A stretch of 64,000 nucleotides of DNA, from NCBI RefSeq assembly GCF_003182475.1, contig NZ_QGTS01000019.1:19079-83078 (forward strand), given 5' to 3'. Under the pieces are notes generated by a model. The model was given only the letters and a program-made list of their open reading frames with translations, was not told the origin of the DNA and did no database searches. Made by a program: the position numbers and the translations under genes. Source of the stretch: Mangrovibacter plantisponsor (GTDB taxonomy: Bacteria > Pseudomonadota > Gammaproteobacteria > Enterobacterales > Enterobacteriaceae). Shown in pieces: positions 10,703 to 20,902 of this stretch. Within the stretch, counting starts at the first letter, position 1. The number at the start of each line of letters is the position of its first letter.

Positions 10703-11775
10703 CTACTCTGATTCATGTGTTAGGTTCGGATATCCCGCACCATAACCAAACTGTTCTCACATTTTTTAGCGAACAACTTGCCGATGTCTCAGTTGCGAGC
10801 CGTACTTTTTTTGTCGTCTCGTCTGAGCCTGGCATTGCAGCGCAGTACCCTGCGCTGGATATAACGTGTTTCTCGTCAAAAAAAGCCTTGTGTGAAGTAG
10901 TAAAACAACAGGCAAAGCAACGCCGTGAACTGCGTTTCTTTTTCCACGGGCAATTTAACCCGGGAATCTGGCTGGCATTGCTTTCCGGGGCGATTAAGCG
11001 CCATCAGGCCTGGTGGCACATCTGGGGGGCTGATCTGTATGAAACATCGCGCAGTCTTCGTTACCGGTTGTTTTACCTGTTACGCCGCCTGGCGCAACGC
11101 CGGGTAGGGCGGGTGTTTGCAACCCGGGGAGATCTGGATTATTTCCAGTCGCGTGCACCACGAGTACCTGGCGAGTTGCTCTATTTCCCAACCCGTATGG
11201 ACCCGGCGCTTAATGCGCTGGAACGCACGCATAAAACTGGGCCGCTCACCGTGTTGGTGGGGAACTCTGGCGACCCGACCAACGCCCACATTGCCGCGCT
11301 GAAGGCGGTGCATAAGCAATTTGGTGATACCGTTCAGGTGGTGGTGCCAATGGGGTACCCACCCAATAACCAGGCTTATATTGATACTGTTACCAAAGCG
11401 GGGCAGTCACTGTTTTCTGCCGGGAATATTACGATTTTGCAGGACAGGCTGGCATTTGATGATTACCTTGCGCTGTTACGCCAGTGCGACCTGGGCTATT
11501 TCATTTTTGAACGCCAGCAAGGGATTGGTACACTATGCTTGTTGATTCAGGCTGGAATACCCTGTGTACTGAGCCGCAAGAACCCTTTCTGGCGGGATAT
11601 GGCCGAACAACATGTGCCTGTTCTGTTCAGCGATGATACGCTGACAGAGGCGCTGATTCGTGAAGCACAGCGCGAGCTCTCGCTGGTAGATAAAAACACT
11701 ATCGCATTTTTTAATCCTGCCTATATTGCGGGCTGGAAACACGTTATTCACCTTGCCTCGGGAGATTTGGCATGA
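10699..11775 (+). CDS. wecF: Fuc4NAc transferase (lipid III synthesis)
   Basis: WecF (RffT) adds Fuc4NAc from dTDP-Fuc4NAc to lipid II, completing the ECA repeat at the cytosolic face of the membrane. The 358 residues (E. coli 359) belong to the 4-alpha-L-fucosyltransferase family. I chose ATG 10699, inside the wzxE stop (ATGA), giving [18 protein letters not shown] as in E. coli. The frame is open upstream to 10537 but that part is inside wzxE. It overlaps wzyE by ATGA at 11772. Confidence 0.95.
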   Translation: MTTLIHVLGSDIPHHNQTVLTFFSEQLADVSVASRTFFVVSSEPGIAAQYPALDITCFSSKKALCEVVKQQAKQRRELRFFFHGQFNPGIWLALLSGAIKRHQAWWHIWGADLYETSRSLRYRLFYLLRRLAQRRVGRVFATRGDLDYFQSRAPRVPGELLYFPTRMDPALNALERTHKTGPLTVLVGNSGDPTNAHIAALKAVHKQFGDTVQVVVPMGYPPNNQAYIDTVTKAGQSLFSAGNITILQDRLAFDDYLALLRQCDLGYFIFERQQGIGTLCLLIQAGIPCVLSRKNPFWRDMAEQHVPVLFSDDTLTEALIREAQRELSLVDKNTIAFFNPAYIAGWKHVIHLASGDLA

Positions 11776-13124
11776 GTCTGGTTGAGTTTGGCGGCCTGTT
11801 TATTGTCTGGCTGCTATCCATCCTGTTTATTGGCACGCTGACGTTACAGGAGTTCCGTCGGGTGCGGTTTAGCTTTAATGTCTTTTTTTCTTTGTTGTTT
11901 TTGCTGACGTTTTATTTCGGCTTCCCGCTTACCTGTACGCTCTATTTTCGTTTTAATACCGATGTTGCGCCGCCGGGTATTCTGCTGCAGGCGTTACTGT
12001 CCTCCACCAGTTTTTATGCCATTTATTACGTGGTTTATAAAACCCGCCTGAAGAAAACATCTGCCCCCACTCAGCCTTTTTTCCGCATGAACCGGGTAGA
12101 AACCCAGCTTACTTGTGGGTTGCTGATGGTGATTTCGCTGGTGACGCTGGGTATTTTCTTTGCCCACAATGGTTTCTTGTTGTTCCGTTTGCAGTCTTAC
12201 AGCCAAATCTTTTCAAGCGAAGTGTCGGGTGTGGCGCTTAAGCGTTTCTTTTATTTCTTTATTCCTGCCATGCTGGTGGTTTATTCCCTGTACCAAACCA
12301 AACGCGCCTGGCTGTTTTTCCTGGTCAGTACGGTCGGTTTTGGCTTGCTGACATATGTGATTGTGGGTGGTACCCGGGCAAATATTATTATCGCATTTGC
12401 TATTTTCCTGTTTATTGGGCTGATTCGCGGCTGGATAACATTGTGGATGCTGGCATGCGCAGGGGTTCTTGGTGTCGTTGGTATGTTCTGGCTGGCACTG
12501 AAGCGTTATGGGCTTGATGTCCGCGGAGCTGAAGCATTCTATACCTTCCTGTATTTAACACGGGATACCTTCTCACCCTGGGAGAACCTGGCGCTGCTGA
12601 TACAGCACTATGGTGAGATCCATTTCCAGGGAGTGGCGCCGCTATGGCGTGATTTTTATGTTTTTATCCCTTCATGGCTGTGGCCGGATCGCCCGCATCT
12701 GGTACTGAATACTGCCAATTACTTCACCTGGGATGTATTGAATAACCATTCAGGGCTGGCAATATCCCCAACCCTTATCGGCTCATTATTGGTGATGGGC
12801 GGCGTGGGTTTTATTCCCCTGGGGGCAATAGCTGTTGGGGGGATCATTAAATGGTTTGACTGGCTGTATACGTTGGGGCAAAACAGCGAAAACCGCTATG
12901 TTACTGCGCTACTGCACAGTTTTTGCTTTGGGGCCATTTTTAACATGATTGTGCTTGCGCGCGAAGGGCTGGATGCCTTTGGTTCGCGGGTGGTGTTCTT
13001 TATGGTTATCTTTGGTGCCTGCCTGGTCGCAGCTAAGCTGCTTTACTGGCTATTTGACGTGAGCGGGTTGGTGAAAACACCACTTCGCCCAGCGGCTCAG
13101 GTTTCTACCACTTCAAACTCCTGA
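11772..13124 (+). CDS. wzyE: ECA polymerase WzyE
   Basis: WzyE polymerises ECA repeats in the periplasm, together with WzzE. The 450-residue protein (E. coli 450) has about eleven membrane segments and a large loop in the C-terminal half containing [23 protein letters not shown], typical of the WzyE family. It starts by ATGA overlap with wecF and ends 9 bp before wecG. Confidence 0.95.
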   Translation: MSLVEFGGLFIVWLLSILFIGTLTLQEFRRVRFSFNVFFSLLFLLTFYFGFPLTCTLYFRFNTDVAPPGILLQALLSSTSFYAIYYVVYKTRLKKTSAPTQPFFRMNRVETQLTCGLLMVISLVTLGIFFAHNGFLLFRLQSYSQIFSSEVSGVALKRFFYFFIPAMLVVYSLYQTKRAWLFFLVSTVGFGLLTYVIVGGTRANIIIAFAIFLFIGLIRGWITLWMLACAGVLGVVGMFWLALKRYGLDVRGAEAFYTFLYLTRDTFSPWENLALLIQHYGEIHFQGVAPLWRDFYVFIPSWLWPDRPHLVLNTANYFTWDVLNNHSGLAISPTLIGSLLVMGGVGFIPLGAIAVGGIIKWFDWLYTLGQNSENRYVTALLHSFCFGAIFNMIVLAREGLDAFGSRVVFFMVIFGACLVAAKLLYWLFDVSGLVKTPLRPAAQVSTTSNS

Positions 13125-13133
13125 CAAAACATC

Positions 13134-13874
13134 ATGAAAACGACGTTGATGGTGCCGGAATACCGTATCCGGCATCTGAATATTCTCGGCTGGCGTAATA
13201 TGGCTCACGCTTTGGAATCTTTATGGCCCGGCGGCGTGTTATGCAAGGGCACGTTGATTGCCATCAATGCAGAAAAAGTGTTGGTCACCGAAGACGATAA
13301 TGCCATTCGTGAACTGGTTGACCTGGCTGAATATAAATATGCCGACGGCATAAGTGTTGTGCGTGCTATTCGCAAAAAATACCCGCAGGCTCAGGTATCT
13401 CGTGTCGCGGGCGCAGATTTGTGGGAAGCCATGATGGAAAAGGCCGGGAGTACCGGGGCTGGGGTGTTTTTATTAGGGGGCAAACCGGAAGTCTTGCAGG
13501 AAACCGCTAATAAATTAAAGGCTCGCTGGAATGTGAATATTGTGGGTATGCAGGATGGCTATTTTAAGCCAGAGATGCAACACGCAGTGTTTGAACGGGT
13601 CAAACACAGTGGCGCTGCGTTTGTCACGGTTGCTATGGGGTCGCCCAGGCAGGAAAGAGTGATGCGTGACTGCCGCCAGGTATACCCGGACGCGCTATAT
13701 ATGGGAGTCGGTGGCACCTATGATGTTTTTACCGGCCATGTTAAGCGGGCGCCCCGCTTTTGGCAGAATCTGGGGCTCGAGTGGCTGTATCGTTTGCTGT
13801 CACAGCCCAGCCGCCTTGGCCGCCAGTTACGTTTAGTGCGTTTTTTACGCTGGTATTATTCAGGGCAGCTTTAA
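13134..13874 (+). CDS. wecG: UDP-ManNAcA transferase (lipid II synthesis)
   Basis: WecG (RffM) adds ManNAcA to GlcNAc-PP-undecaprenol. The 246 residues equal the E. coli length, and the protein belongs to the WecG/TagA/CpsF glycosyltransferase family. Conserved stretches include [21 protein letters not shown] and [17 protein letters not shown]. It is the last gene of the ECA cluster. A GC-rich hairpin follows at 13891-13912 but lacks a T-tail. Confidence 0.96.
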   Translation: MKTTLMVPEYRIRHLNILGWRNMAHALESLWPGGVLCKGTLIAINAEKVLVTEDDNAIRELVDLAEYKYADGISVVRAIRKKYPQAQVSRVAGADLWEAMMEKAGSTGAGVFLLGGKPEVLQETANKLKARWNVNIVGMQDGYFKPEMQHAVFERVKHSGAAFVTVAMGSPRQERVMRDCRQVYPDALYMGVGGTYDVFTGHVKRAPRFWQNLGLEWLYRLLSQPSRLGRQLRLVRFLRWYYSGQL

Positions 13875-14108
13875 TTGTTGTTCTGTGAGGCTGGCGGCCT
13901 GTTTGCCGCCAGATAATCATCCCCGTTGTTTTTCCCTTCCTGTGGCTGTGTTGGCCGCATATGGCAATGCGGTTGTCCGCTATTCAATTTGCTATTTCCG
14001 AAAAATTCATCAAGTATTGCCCGCTTTTAAACTTCCCGGACGCGGTTGTCACGGGAAAACACAAGAACCGGCATAACCGGGCAGCTTTTGAAGTACAGGA
14101 ACGTTTCT

Positions 14109-15494
14109 ATGGCAACACAACCAAACACACTGCAGCGCGGCTTACAGGCGCGGCACATCGAACTTATCGCATTAGGGGGCACAATTGGCGTTGGGCTGTT
14201 TATGGGGGCCTCCAGCACCCTTAAATGGGCAGGGCCTTCTGTTATGCTCGCATACCTGCTTGCAGGGGTCTTTGTCTTTCTCATTATGCGTTCAATGGGG
14301 GAGATGCTCTTCCTTGAACCTGTTGCAGGCTCATTTGCTGTATATGCTCACCGCTATCTCGGCCCATACTGGGGGTATTTAACTGCCTGGTCATACTGGT
14401 TTATGTGGATGGCGGTGGGTATTTCGGAAGTCACTGCTGTCGGGGTTTATACCCAGTTCTGGTTCCCCGAACTGCCACAGTGGATCCCCGCATTGACAGC
14501 AGTGGCGTTAGTCGCTGTGGCTAATTTGGCCGCTGTGCGTTTGTATGGCGAAATCGAGTTCTGGTTCGCGATGATTAAGGTAACCACCATTATTGTGATG
14601 ATAGTGGTTGGCCTGGCGGTGATTTTCTTTGGCTTTGGGCACAATGGGCAACCAGTCGGGCTGCATAACCTCACCGCTCATGGCGGGTTCTTTGCCGGGG
14701 GCTGGAAAGGCTTTTTAACCGCACTGTGTATTGTAGTGGCGTCTTACCAGGGTGTGGAGCTGGTAGGGATTACAGCAGGAGAGGCACAAAACCCGCAGGT
14801 GACCTTGCGCCGGGCAATCAGCAAAATCTTTTGGCGCATCCTGATTTTTTATGTCGGCGCCATTTTTATCATTGTTTCGCTGTTTTCCTGGCAGGATGTG
14901 GGTGGCAGTGGCAGCCCCTTTGTGCTGACCTTCGCGCGTATTGGTATTACTTCTGCCGCCGCGATTATTAATGTAGTAGTGCTGACTGCCGCGCTCTCGG
15001 GTTGTAATAGTGGTATGTATAGCTGTGGGCGCATGCTGTATGCCCTGGCTAAGAATGGCCAGTTACCTGCTAAACTGGCCCGTGTGTCACGCCATGGCGT
15101 GCCGGTTATTGCTGTTGCGGTCTCGGTGGTTATCCTGCTGCTTGGATCCGGTCTGAATTACGTTATTCCATCGCCTCAGCGTGTCTTTGTTTATGTCTAC
15201 AGTGCCAGTGTGTTACCGGGAATGCTGCCCTGGTTTGTTATCCTGGTGAGCCAGTTGCGTTTCAGGGTGGTTCACCAGCAGGCAATGGCATCGCATCCGT
15301 TCCGGTCAATGCTTTTCCCGTGGGCAAACTACCTGACACTGGCTTTTCTGGCTTGTGTCCTGGTTGGCATGGGGTTAAACCCAGAAACACGTGTCTCATT
15401 GATTGTGGGCGTTGTCTTTCTCGGGCTGATTTCACTAATTTGGTGTGCTTTACGGAATAAGCGGGTTAAAAATGTGCAGGAACCAGCTAAATAA
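14109..15494 (+). CDS. yifK: Amino acid permease YifK (APC family)
   Basis: YifK is an inner-membrane amino acid/proton symporter of the APC superfamily, reported to transport threonine and serine in E. coli and Salmonella. The 461 residues match E. coli exactly. The family signature is at the start of the first membrane segment ([26 protein letters not shown]), and about twelve membrane segments follow. ATG 14109 has AGGAACG upstream and gives [11 protein letters not shown]. The open frame upstream to 14046 has no homology. Codons 2-7 are unusually C/A-rich, as expected of a GcvB sRNA target. Confidence 0.95.
   Translation: MATQPNTLQRGLQARHIELIALGGTIGVGLFMGASSTLKWAGPSVMLAYLLAGVFVFLIMRSMGEMLFLEPVAGSFAVYAHRYLGPYWGYLTAWSYWFMWMAVGISEVTAVGVYTQFWFPELPQWIPALTAVALVAVANLAAVRLYGEIEFWFAMIKVTTIIVMIVVGLAVIFFGFGHNGQPVGLHNLTAHGGFFAGGWKGFLTALCIVVASYQGVELVGITAGEAQNPQVTLRRAISKIFWRILIFYVGAIFIIVSLFSWQDVGGSGSPFVLTFARIGITSAAAIINVVVLTAALSGCNSGMYSCGRMLYALAKNGQLPAKLARVSRHGVPVIAVAVSVVILLLGSGLNYVIPSPQRVFVYVYSASVLPGMLPWFVILVSQLRFRVVHQQAMASHPFRSMLFPWANYLTLAFLACVLVGMGLNPETRVSLIVGVVFLGLISLIWCALRNKRVKNVQEPAK
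14113..14130 (+). promoter_or_regulatory. C/A-rich putative GcvB sRNA target at the yifK start
   Basis: The bases just after the yifK ATG read CAACACAACCAAACACAC, an almost pure C/A tract. GcvB represses amino-acid transporters, including yifK in relatives, by pairing its G/U-rich R1 segment with such tracts. Whether this exact tract is the site is inference. Confidence 0.4.
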
Positions 15495-15547
15495 GCGACA
15501 GGTTGCACAGAACATAACCAAACGCGCTTTTTATTTAAAAAAAGCAC

Positions 15548-15576
15548 TAGACAGGTGAGCACTAAGTCCGTAATAT
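15548..15576 (+). promoter_or_regulatory. Sigma70 promoter of the tRNA operon
   Basis: TAGACA (15548-15553), a 17-bp spacer and TAATAT (15571-15576) lie 21 bp before the first tRNA. A C/G-rich discriminator follows, as in stringently controlled stable-RNA promoters. Confidence 0.7.
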
Positions 15577-15597
15577 CCGCCTCCGCAACGGCGCTAC

Positions 15598-15674
<77 letters not shown>

Positions 15675-15728
15675 TTTTGTGAGGCGCTTTGAGCTGCGGT
15701 GGTAGAATGACCGCGAAAGATTTACAGT

Positions 15729-15805
15729 GGTGGCTATAGCTCAGTTGGTAGAGCCCTGGATTGTGATTCCAGTTGTCGTGGGTTCGAGTCCCATTAGCCA
15801 CCCCA
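15729..15805 (+). tRNA. hisR: tRNA-His (anticodon GTG)
   Basis: The 77-nt gene starts with the extra 5' G typical of tRNA-His (GGTGGCTA) and ends TAGCCACC plus CCA. The anticodon loop is TTGTGAT. The T-loop reads TTCGAGT, where E. coli has TTCGAAT. It is second in the tRNA operon. Confidence 0.98.
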
Positions 15806-15819
15806 TTATTTAGTGGAAT

Positions 15820-15906
15820 GCGAAGGTGGCGGAATTGGTAGACGCGCTAGCTTCAGGTGTTAGTGTCCTTACGGACGTGAGGGTTCAAGTCCCTCCCCTC
15901 GCACCA
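15820..15906 (+). tRNA. leuT: tRNA-Leu (anticodon CAG)
   Basis: The 87-nt class II tRNA has a long variable arm (TGTCCTTACGGACGT region), anticodon CAG and encoded CCA. It is third in the tRNA operon. Confidence 0.98.
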
Positions 15907-15943
15907 CAACTTAGGTTTTAAAAAAAGTAAAATAGCAGTATTT

Positions 15944-16020
15944 CGGCGAGTAGCGCAGCCTGGTAGCGCAACTGGTTTGGGACCAGTGGGTCGGAGGTTC
16001 GAATCCTCTCTCGCCGACCA
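15944..16020 (+). tRNA. proM: tRNA-Pro (anticodon TGG)
   Basis: The 77-nt tRNA begins CGGCGAG and ends CTCGCCG plus A and CCA. The anticodon loop is TTTGGGA. It is the last tRNA of the operon, followed 7 bp later by an intrinsic terminator. Confidence 0.98.
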
Positions 16021-16027
16021 ATTTTAG

Positions 16028-16052
16028 AACCCCGCTTCGGCGGGGTTTTTTG
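16028..16052 (+). terminator. Intrinsic terminator of the tRNA operon
   Basis: An 8-bp stem AACCCCGC/GCGGGGTT closes on a TTCG tetraloop and is followed by a T-run. Confidence 0.95.
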
Positions 16053-16098
16053 TATTTAAAATTGCAGTTTTCGGCATTAACGCCGGTTTTCCTTTCTC

Positions 16099-16212
16099 TG
16101 TCGCAGTTTGGCGACTTTCCCTCGTGCTGTTGTCTCTATTCAGTAACATTTAACGTTATGATTTTTAAAGTATGTTTCCCGGCTGCATGGTACTTGTCGT
16201 TGGTGCCCGACA
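16099..16212 (+). promoter_or_regulatory. Three GlrR-type activator boxes upstream of glmZ
   Basis: The GlrR (QseF) consensus is TGTC-N10-GACA. A perfect copy is at 16195-16212. Near copies are at 16099-16116 (ending GACT) and 16131-16148 (ending AACA). All lie upstream of a sigma54-like promoter, as expected for a bacterial enhancer-binding protein. No other gene lies in this region. Activity is inferred. Confidence 0.6.
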
Positions 16213-16303
16213 TCTCTTATCTGTTGGGGAGATACGGCGCGTTGCATTACCCTGCGAAAGCCCGCCACCCGTGCCCTGAGGCCTGAATAATCTGACTGTA
16301 ACT

Positions 16304-16320
16304 TTGGCATCATTTGTGCA
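16304..16320 (+). promoter_or_regulatory. Sigma54-type promoter of glmZ
   Basis: TTGGCATCATTTGTGCA matches the -24/-12 consensus with GG and GC at the correct spacing; the GC ends 12-13 bp before the expected GlmZ 5' end. A GAATAT hexamer at 16322-16327 could be part of an overlapping sigma70 promoter. Confidence 0.6.
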
Positions 16321-16331
16321 AGAATATACGG

Positions 16332-16532
16332 GTAGATGCTCATTCCACCTGTTATGTTCGCTTTATGCCTCATAATGCCAGGAATGATGCAGAGCCTTTG
16401 CGGTGCTTATCGTCCAAAGACAGATGTCGGTTTCACCCTCATCAGACACCATGGACATAACGTTGAGTGAAGCACCAAGCTTGTTGTTATATGACCTGAT
16501 TTAACACCTGCCCAGTGGGCAGGTGTTTTTTT
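16332..16532 (+). ncRNA. glmZ: Small RNA GlmZ
   Basis: GlmZ is a Hfq-dependent sRNA that activates glmS translation and is inactivated by RNase E with RapZ. The 201-nt region begins GTAGATGCTCATTCCA, as in E. coli, and keeps the central block ACACCATGGACA followed by AACGTTGAGTGAAGCACC, the glmS-pairing portion. It ends in an 11-bp terminator stem (16503-16513 with 16517-16527) and a T7 run. It lies next to hemY, as in E. coli, where aslA and aslB lie on the other side; here those two genes are absent. Recognition is from memory of the family sequence. Confidence 0.92.
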
Positions 16533-16549
16533 ATGGGAGAAAGGTGAGG

Positions 16550-17752
16550 TTAGCTGTTTGGCTTGTCGCTGGGGTTAACACTCAACAACAGGCCTTCCCG
16601 GCGCATTGTTGCCGCTTCTGCGGGTTCTTTCAGGCGGTCGAGAGTATCTGCCAGCAAGGCATAATCCTCGGCGTCCGGGCGCTGTTTCAGGGCGGCACGA
16701 AACGCCAGGCTGGCTTCCTGCCATTCTGCGTGCTGCATCAGCAACTGACCTAACGTGCGCCACAGTAATGGGCGGTCACCCTGCAGTTTGATTTGCTGGC
16801 GCAACGCTTTTTCCAGCACAGATGGATCGCCTGATTTAAGCTGTGGCATCAGTGTTACCAGCCGGTCATCGTACTGGCGTTTTAAACCTGCCAGAATAAT
16901 TTTTTCTGCACTGGTGTGGTCGTTACACTCAATCAGGCGTTTTGCCATCGCCACCTGCAGCAAGGTTTGCTGGCGGGTTTTACGTGGCTGATTCTTCCAC
17001 CAGTTATTTAACCCTTCGCTGCCTTGCTCAGCCATTGCCTGGTTAATTAACCCAAGCCATGCCTGCTCTTGCAGCGCTTCGCGGTGTGCATCATCTGCAA
17101 CCCCGGCTTTTGCCATAGAAGGGAGGATATCCAGCAAGGCATTCCATGCGCCGGTACGGATGTAAGCCTGTTCAGCAAGGCGTAATACTTCCGGGTGGCG
17201 TGGTGCAATATCCAGAAGCTTGTCCACGCCGTGGCGGGCCGCGTGATCTTCATTGCGGGCCAGTTGCAAGCGAACCCGGGTAATATCTACCGGGATCTGG
17301 TCGTTGTCGGCCAGCTCAGCCGCCCGTTCCAGGTGCTGGTTGGCGCGCATTTCATCGCCCCGCTGTTGAGCGGCTTCAGCAGCCAGCAAGTAGTTCACCA
17401 GTGGTTGTTCTGCATGATCGGCATTTTTAGCCATCAGCTTCTCAACTTGCTGGTAATCCCCTTCGGCCAGTTTTAGCAACGCCTGGCGGGTTTGCTTGCG
17501 TGCGCGTGTGCGTTTGCGGCCCACAAACCAGCCATGGGTACGTGCACCGGTTCTGAATACTTTACGCAGCAGCCATTCAACCGCGAACAACACCAGCATT
17601 AGCAGAACCAGCATGATAACCAGCCCGGTTACACTGGTTTCAATGTTGTAATTGTCTGTCTGAATCAGTACGTACCCTTGATGCCCGGCGAGCATTGGGC
17701 CAAGCACGATGCCTGCAATCAGTAATAAAAACAGCAACAAGACTTTCAGCAT
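16550..17752 (-). CDS. hemY: HemY, TPR inner-membrane protein of the hem operon
   Basis: HemY is encoded in the hemCDXY operon of enterobacteria. Its exact biochemical role in haem synthesis is unsettled; it is not the Gram-positive protoporphyrinogen oxidase of the same name. The 400-residue protein (E. coli 398) has two N-terminal membrane segments (about 3-21 and 39-62), a basic stretch RKRTRARKQTR and then helical tetratricopeptide-like repeats. It begins 2 bp after the hemX stop. Confidence 0.95.
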   Translation of the reverse strand: MLKVLLLFLLLIAGIVLGPMLAGHQGYVLIQTDNYNIETSVTGLVIMLVLLMLVLFAVEWLLRKVFRTGARTHGWFVGRKRTRARKQTRQALLKLAEGDYQQVEKLMAKNADHAEQPLVNYLLAAEAAQQRGDEMRANQHLERAAELADNDQIPVDITRVRLQLARNEDHAARHGVDKLLDIAPRHPEVLRLAEQAYIRTGAWNALLDILPSMAKAGVADDAHREALQEQAWLGLINQAMAEQGSEGLNNWWKNQPRKTRQQTLLQVAMAKRLIECNDHTSAEKIILAGLKRQYDDRLVTLMPQLKSGDPSVLEKALRQQIKLQGDRPLLWRTLGQLLMQHAEWQEASLAFRAALKQRPDAEDYALLADTLDRLKEPAEAATMRREGLLLSVNPSDKPNS

Positions 17753-17754
17753 GA

Positions 17755-18930
17755 TTACTCTCCCTGTACCGGCTGTGTAGTTGCGTCGCCAGAATCCGCG
17801 CTAACGCCTGGTTGGGACAATAAGTTGCGCACGCGTGTCTGCATTAATTTTTCCAGAATTGGCTGGCTTTGCAGTGAGTCCGGAACATCCATGCTGATAT
17901 CTTGCTGGCTCAGCGAGTCCAGGCTTTGCAGGAAGGCTTTGGTCGCCGCATCATTGGTATCGTAATAAGCGCGTACCCAGGTCGAGACATTTTCCAGCGC
18001 CTGTTTATACACTTCGTCCTGATGGCGGGGAACCGCCTGTGCAGCGACTAACAAACGTGAGCGCAAGTTTTCACGCAGGTAAACATCCTGGTTTGGTGCC
18101 AGCAATGGGACTGCCGTTTCATCCCTGCGGCGTATGGTGATAAAGCTGTCCATAAAGTTGTGCCAGCTCTTCGTCAGGTTTTCACGCCACTGGCTGAAGG
18201 AACCAGACAGCTCACTGCTGTCGTCGTCCATGGGTGTGTCATCCGTGGTGTTATCAGCAAGGCGGAGATTATCAATTTGGTTGGTAAGCTGATTAAGCTG
18301 CAAAATAATGCCGTCATAGTCGACTTGCGTCAGGGCGGACAACGTTGATAAATCTTGCGTGATGGCACGGCGGGCAGGTAGCAAACTGGGGTCATTCATG
18401 TCAGCCAGGCTGGCATCGGCGCTTTTCAGCAGGGCGGCGGCGGTAGTGACATCCTGGTCGCTCCATAACTTCCGCGCGGCCAGTTTTACCAGAAAGTCTG
18501 CCTGTGACAGCATCCATGTTTTGGCATCTGATCCAGAAATGGTCGCCACTTTTTGTTCCAGTTCAGACAGTTGAGCTGCCTGAGCCTGTTGTTGCTTGTG
18601 TGCCTGAGCGAGCGCATCAGCCTGTGCTTCAACGGTTTTTTGCAACGCGGCGTTCTGTTGCGTTTGCTGATGCTGCAAAGCGGTTAACTGATCAATTACG
18701 GTATCACTGGTTGACGTTTGCGTTGCCAGTTGATGTTTGGCCCAGGTCCATACCCCGGCACTGCAAGCCAGCGCAATGGCGATAGCAACCACGCCTAACG
18801 CAATTCCTGCGCTGCCACTCTGTTTTTTCTTGTCTTCCGCATGACGTGTTGTACCGGTGTTTTGTGATACTGAGGATTCTTCCACCCGGGTTTCGTCAGT
18901 TGCGGCGGAGTCGTTATGTTGTTCCGTCAT
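17755..18930 (-). CDS. hemX: HemX, membrane protein of the hem operon
   Basis: HemX has a hydrophilic, low-complexity N-terminus, one membrane segment at about residues 41-63, and a Gln/Ala-rich coiled coil (about 80-130), followed by a helical periplasmic domain. It is 391 residues long (E. coli 393). It was annotated as uroporphyrinogen III methyltransferase in older databases, but the sequence shows no methyltransferase motif. It begins 12 bp after hemD. Confidence 0.94.
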   Translation of the reverse strand: MTEQHNDSAATDETRVEESSVSQNTGTTRHAEDKKKQSGSAGIALGVVAIAIALACSAGVWTWAKHQLATQTSTSDTVIDQLTALQHQQTQQNAALQKTVEAQADALAQAHKQQQAQAAQLSELEQKVATISGSDAKTWMLSQADFLVKLAARKLWSDQDVTTAAALLKSADASLADMNDPSLLPARRAITQDLSTLSALTQVDYDGIILQLNQLTNQIDNLRLADNTTDDTPMDDDSSELSGSFSQWRENLTKSWHNFMDSFITIRRRDETAVPLLAPNQDVYLRENLRSRLLVAAQAVPRHQDEVYKQALENVSTWVRAYYDTNDAATKAFLQSLDSLSQQDISMDVPDSLQSQPILEKLMQTRVRNLLSQPGVSADSGDATTQPVQGE

Positions 18931-18942
18931 TATGGCATCCCA

Positions 18943-19692
18943 TTAATAAAGTGATTGCAGGGTGCGCAAAAGCGCATCGTTATCAGCATTTTCGGCGACA
19001 GTGATTTCTTCCCAGCCCAATTCCCGGGCAACCTGCGCCAGCCGCTCGCTGACGACAACAAGCCGGCAGCGGAATAACCAGTTAGTTCGATACAATTCGG
19101 GAATCGTGTTCGTGAGTTGCGTGAGCATCTCGCCACTTGTCACCACCAGTATGCGGATCCCACGGTTTTGCCAGCGCCAGGCCTCTTCAAGGCCATCATA
19201 CTGGCAGGGTTGGCGTTGGTAACATTCGCAGACTGTCACTGCCGCACCTCGCTCGCTCAGCGTATCAGTGAGCAACTCCCGCCCACCATTGCCGCGCAAA
19301 ATGAGCGCACGTTTCCCGGCAACATTCTGTAATTCAGGTAATTGTAGCAAGGTTTCGCTGGTTTCCCGATCTCGTGGGTAGCTAATTGGCAGCCTGCTCA
19401 CGGTATGCAGTGCCAGAGCAGTAGTGCGGCCAACCGCAAATGCCTGGATATGGCCCGGCCAGCTTAACCGGGTTGCGGCAAGCTCTGCCTGGGCAAATTG
19501 CACTGCATGCCGGGAAACGGCAAACAGCAAATCGCCCTGTGCAAGCTCGCCCAGTAGCGCCGGGAGTTGGCTTAATGCATTACCCCGGGCGAATTCAATC
19601 AAAGGAAAGTGCCAGGCCTCTCGCCCGAGAGCCCGGAGACGGCTAACCAGCGCTTCCCCATCAGGCGATGGGCGAGTGACCAAAATACTCAT
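18943..19692 (-). CDS. hemD: Uroporphyrinogen-III synthase
   Basis: HemD cyclises hydroxymethylbilane to uroporphyrinogen III with inversion of ring D. The 249 residues (E. coli 246) carry the weakly conserved family features: N-terminal ILVTRP, a central [15 protein letters not shown] segment, and TSGEML near residue 170. Its ATG overlaps the hemC stop (ATGA), indicating translational coupling. Confidence 0.96.
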   Translation of the reverse strand: MSILVTRPSPDGEALVSRLRALGREAWHFPLIEFARGNALSQLPALLGELAQGDLLFAVSRHAVQFAQAELAATRLSWPGHIQAFAVGRTTALALHTVSRLPISYPRDRETSETLLQLPELQNVAGKRALILRGNGGRELLTDTLSERGAAVTVCECYQRQPCQYDGLEEAWRWQNRGIRILVVTSGEMLTQLTNTIPELYRTNWLFRCRLVVVSERLAQVARELGWEEITVAENADNDALLRTLQSLY

Positions 19693-20630
19693 TGCGGCTT
19701 TTCACCTTGATAAACGTCGTGAAGAATTTGGCTCGCACCGCGTGCCAGCAGTTCTTCAGCAAGACTAATACCCATTGCTTCAGCTTGTCCTGGTTCACCA
19801 CGGCGTTCACCCGCGATGATTTGTGAACCATCAGGCGCGCCAACCAGTGCCCGTAACCATAACTGGCCATTTTCCAGCAGTGCAAAACTGCCAATGGGTA
19901 CCTGGCAACCACCTTCCAGGCGCGTATTCATTGCACGCTCGGCAGTCACCCGGATAGCGGTATCGGTATCATGCAATGGTGCGAGTAACTCACGAGTCCA
20001 TGTATCATTGAGGCGGCATTCAACACCAACCGCACCTTGCCCAACTGCTGGCAGGCTTACTTCAGGTGCGAGCGCTTCCCGAATCCGGTCTTCCAGTTTA
20101 AGGCGTTTTAAGCCAGCCACAGCCAGAATAATGGCATCATATTCACCGCTATCCAGTTTACCCAGCCGGGTACCGACATTACCGCGTAATGAGCGAATTT
20201 GCAGGTCAGGGCGGCGCGCCGCAATTTGGCACTGGCGACGCAGGCTGGATGTTCCTACGACTGCGCCTTGTGGCAGTGAGTCCAGGCTGGTGTAGTGGTT
20301 GGATACAAATGCATCGCGTGGGTCTTCCCGCTCGCAAATGGTGACCAGCCCCAGGCCTTCAGGGAAGGCAACCGGTACATCTTTCATTGAGTGAACGGCG
20401 ATATCAGCCCGATTCTCCAGCATCGCCAGCTCGAGTTCTTTGACAAACAAGCCCTTACCGCCCACTTTTGCAAGGGGAGTGTCAAGCAACACATCACCAC
20501 GAGTGACCATCGGAACCAGTTCAACCTGCAAATCCGGGTGGTATGCCTGCAAACGTTGTTTGACATATTGTGCTTGCCACAGCGCAAGCGGGCTTTGCCG
20601 GGTGGCAATTCGTAATACTTTGTCTACCAT
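19689..20630 (-). CDS. hemC: Porphobilinogen deaminase (hydroxymethylbilane synthase)
   Basis: HemC polymerises four porphobilinogens into hydroxymethylbilane. The 313 residues equal E. coli. The dipyrromethane cofactor cysteine is C242 in [13 protein letters not shown], the catalytic aspartate is D84 in HSMKDVP, and the substrate-binding arginines lie in the SLRRQCQ and [10 protein letters not shown] stretches. It is the first gene of hemCDXY and is divergent from cyaA. Confidence 0.98.
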   Translation of the reverse strand: MVDKVLRIATRQSPLALWQAQYVKQRLQAYHPDLQVELVPMVTRGDVLLDTPLAKVGGKGLFVKELELAMLENRADIAVHSMKDVPVAFPEGLGLVTICEREDPRDAFVSNHYTSLDSLPQGAVVGTSSLRRQCQIAARRPDLQIRSLRGNVGTRLGKLDSGEYDAIILAVAGLKRLKLEDRIREALAPEVSLPAVGQGAVGVECRLNDTWTRELLAPLHDTDTAIRVTAERAMNTRLEGGCQVPIGSFALLENGQLWLRALVGAPDGSQIIAGERRGEPGQAEAMGISLAEELLARGASQILHDVYQGEKPQ

Positions 20631-20660
20631 GCTAGTTACCGTAAAAAACGCTTGAATATC

Positions 20661-20690
20661 ATCCTACCATTGTTAGAGGAAGCGTGTCAG
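20661..20690 (-). promoter_or_regulatory. Candidate hemC promoter
   Basis: On the minus strand CTGACA (20690-20685), an 18-bp spacer and TAGGAT (20666-20661) lie 30 bp before the hemC ATG. It is a moderate match only. Confidence 0.4.
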
Positions 20691-20792
20691 TTTCAACGGG
20701 GTTTATCCTGAAAGTGTCAGTTTAAGTGTATTAAGATGCGCCTGAATGCTAGACTTACTTAGCGCATCTTTCTTTACGGTCAATGCTCGTGG

Positions 20793-20808
20793 TGTTAAAT
20801 TGATCACG
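20793..20808 (+). promoter_or_regulatory. CRP site in the cyaA promoter region
   Basis: TGTTA-N6-TCACG lies in GGTGTTAAATTGATCACG, which is the CRP site known at E. coli cyaA, where CRP-cAMP represses the main promoter. A TATAAT at 20837-20842 without a good -35 is a candidate promoter element. Binding is inferred from the match. Confidence 0.65.
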
Positions 20809-20902
20809 TTTTCACCAATTGCCAGCCTGTTCATTCTATAATCATTAAAGGCTGCATGCGGATTACGTTTTTGAAATACTGTAACCAATCAGGCGATACG
20901 TC

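Noticed and set aside
13891..13912. 8-bp GC-rich hairpin after wecG as a terminator
   Set aside because: The stem CTGGCGGC/GCCGCCAG is perfect but is followed by ATAATCAT rather than a T-run; I do not call it a terminator.
16050..16373. Open frames of 77-78 codons on both strands between proM and hemY
   Set aside because: They lie in the glmZ upstream region, contain regulatory boxes, and the translations resemble no protein family.
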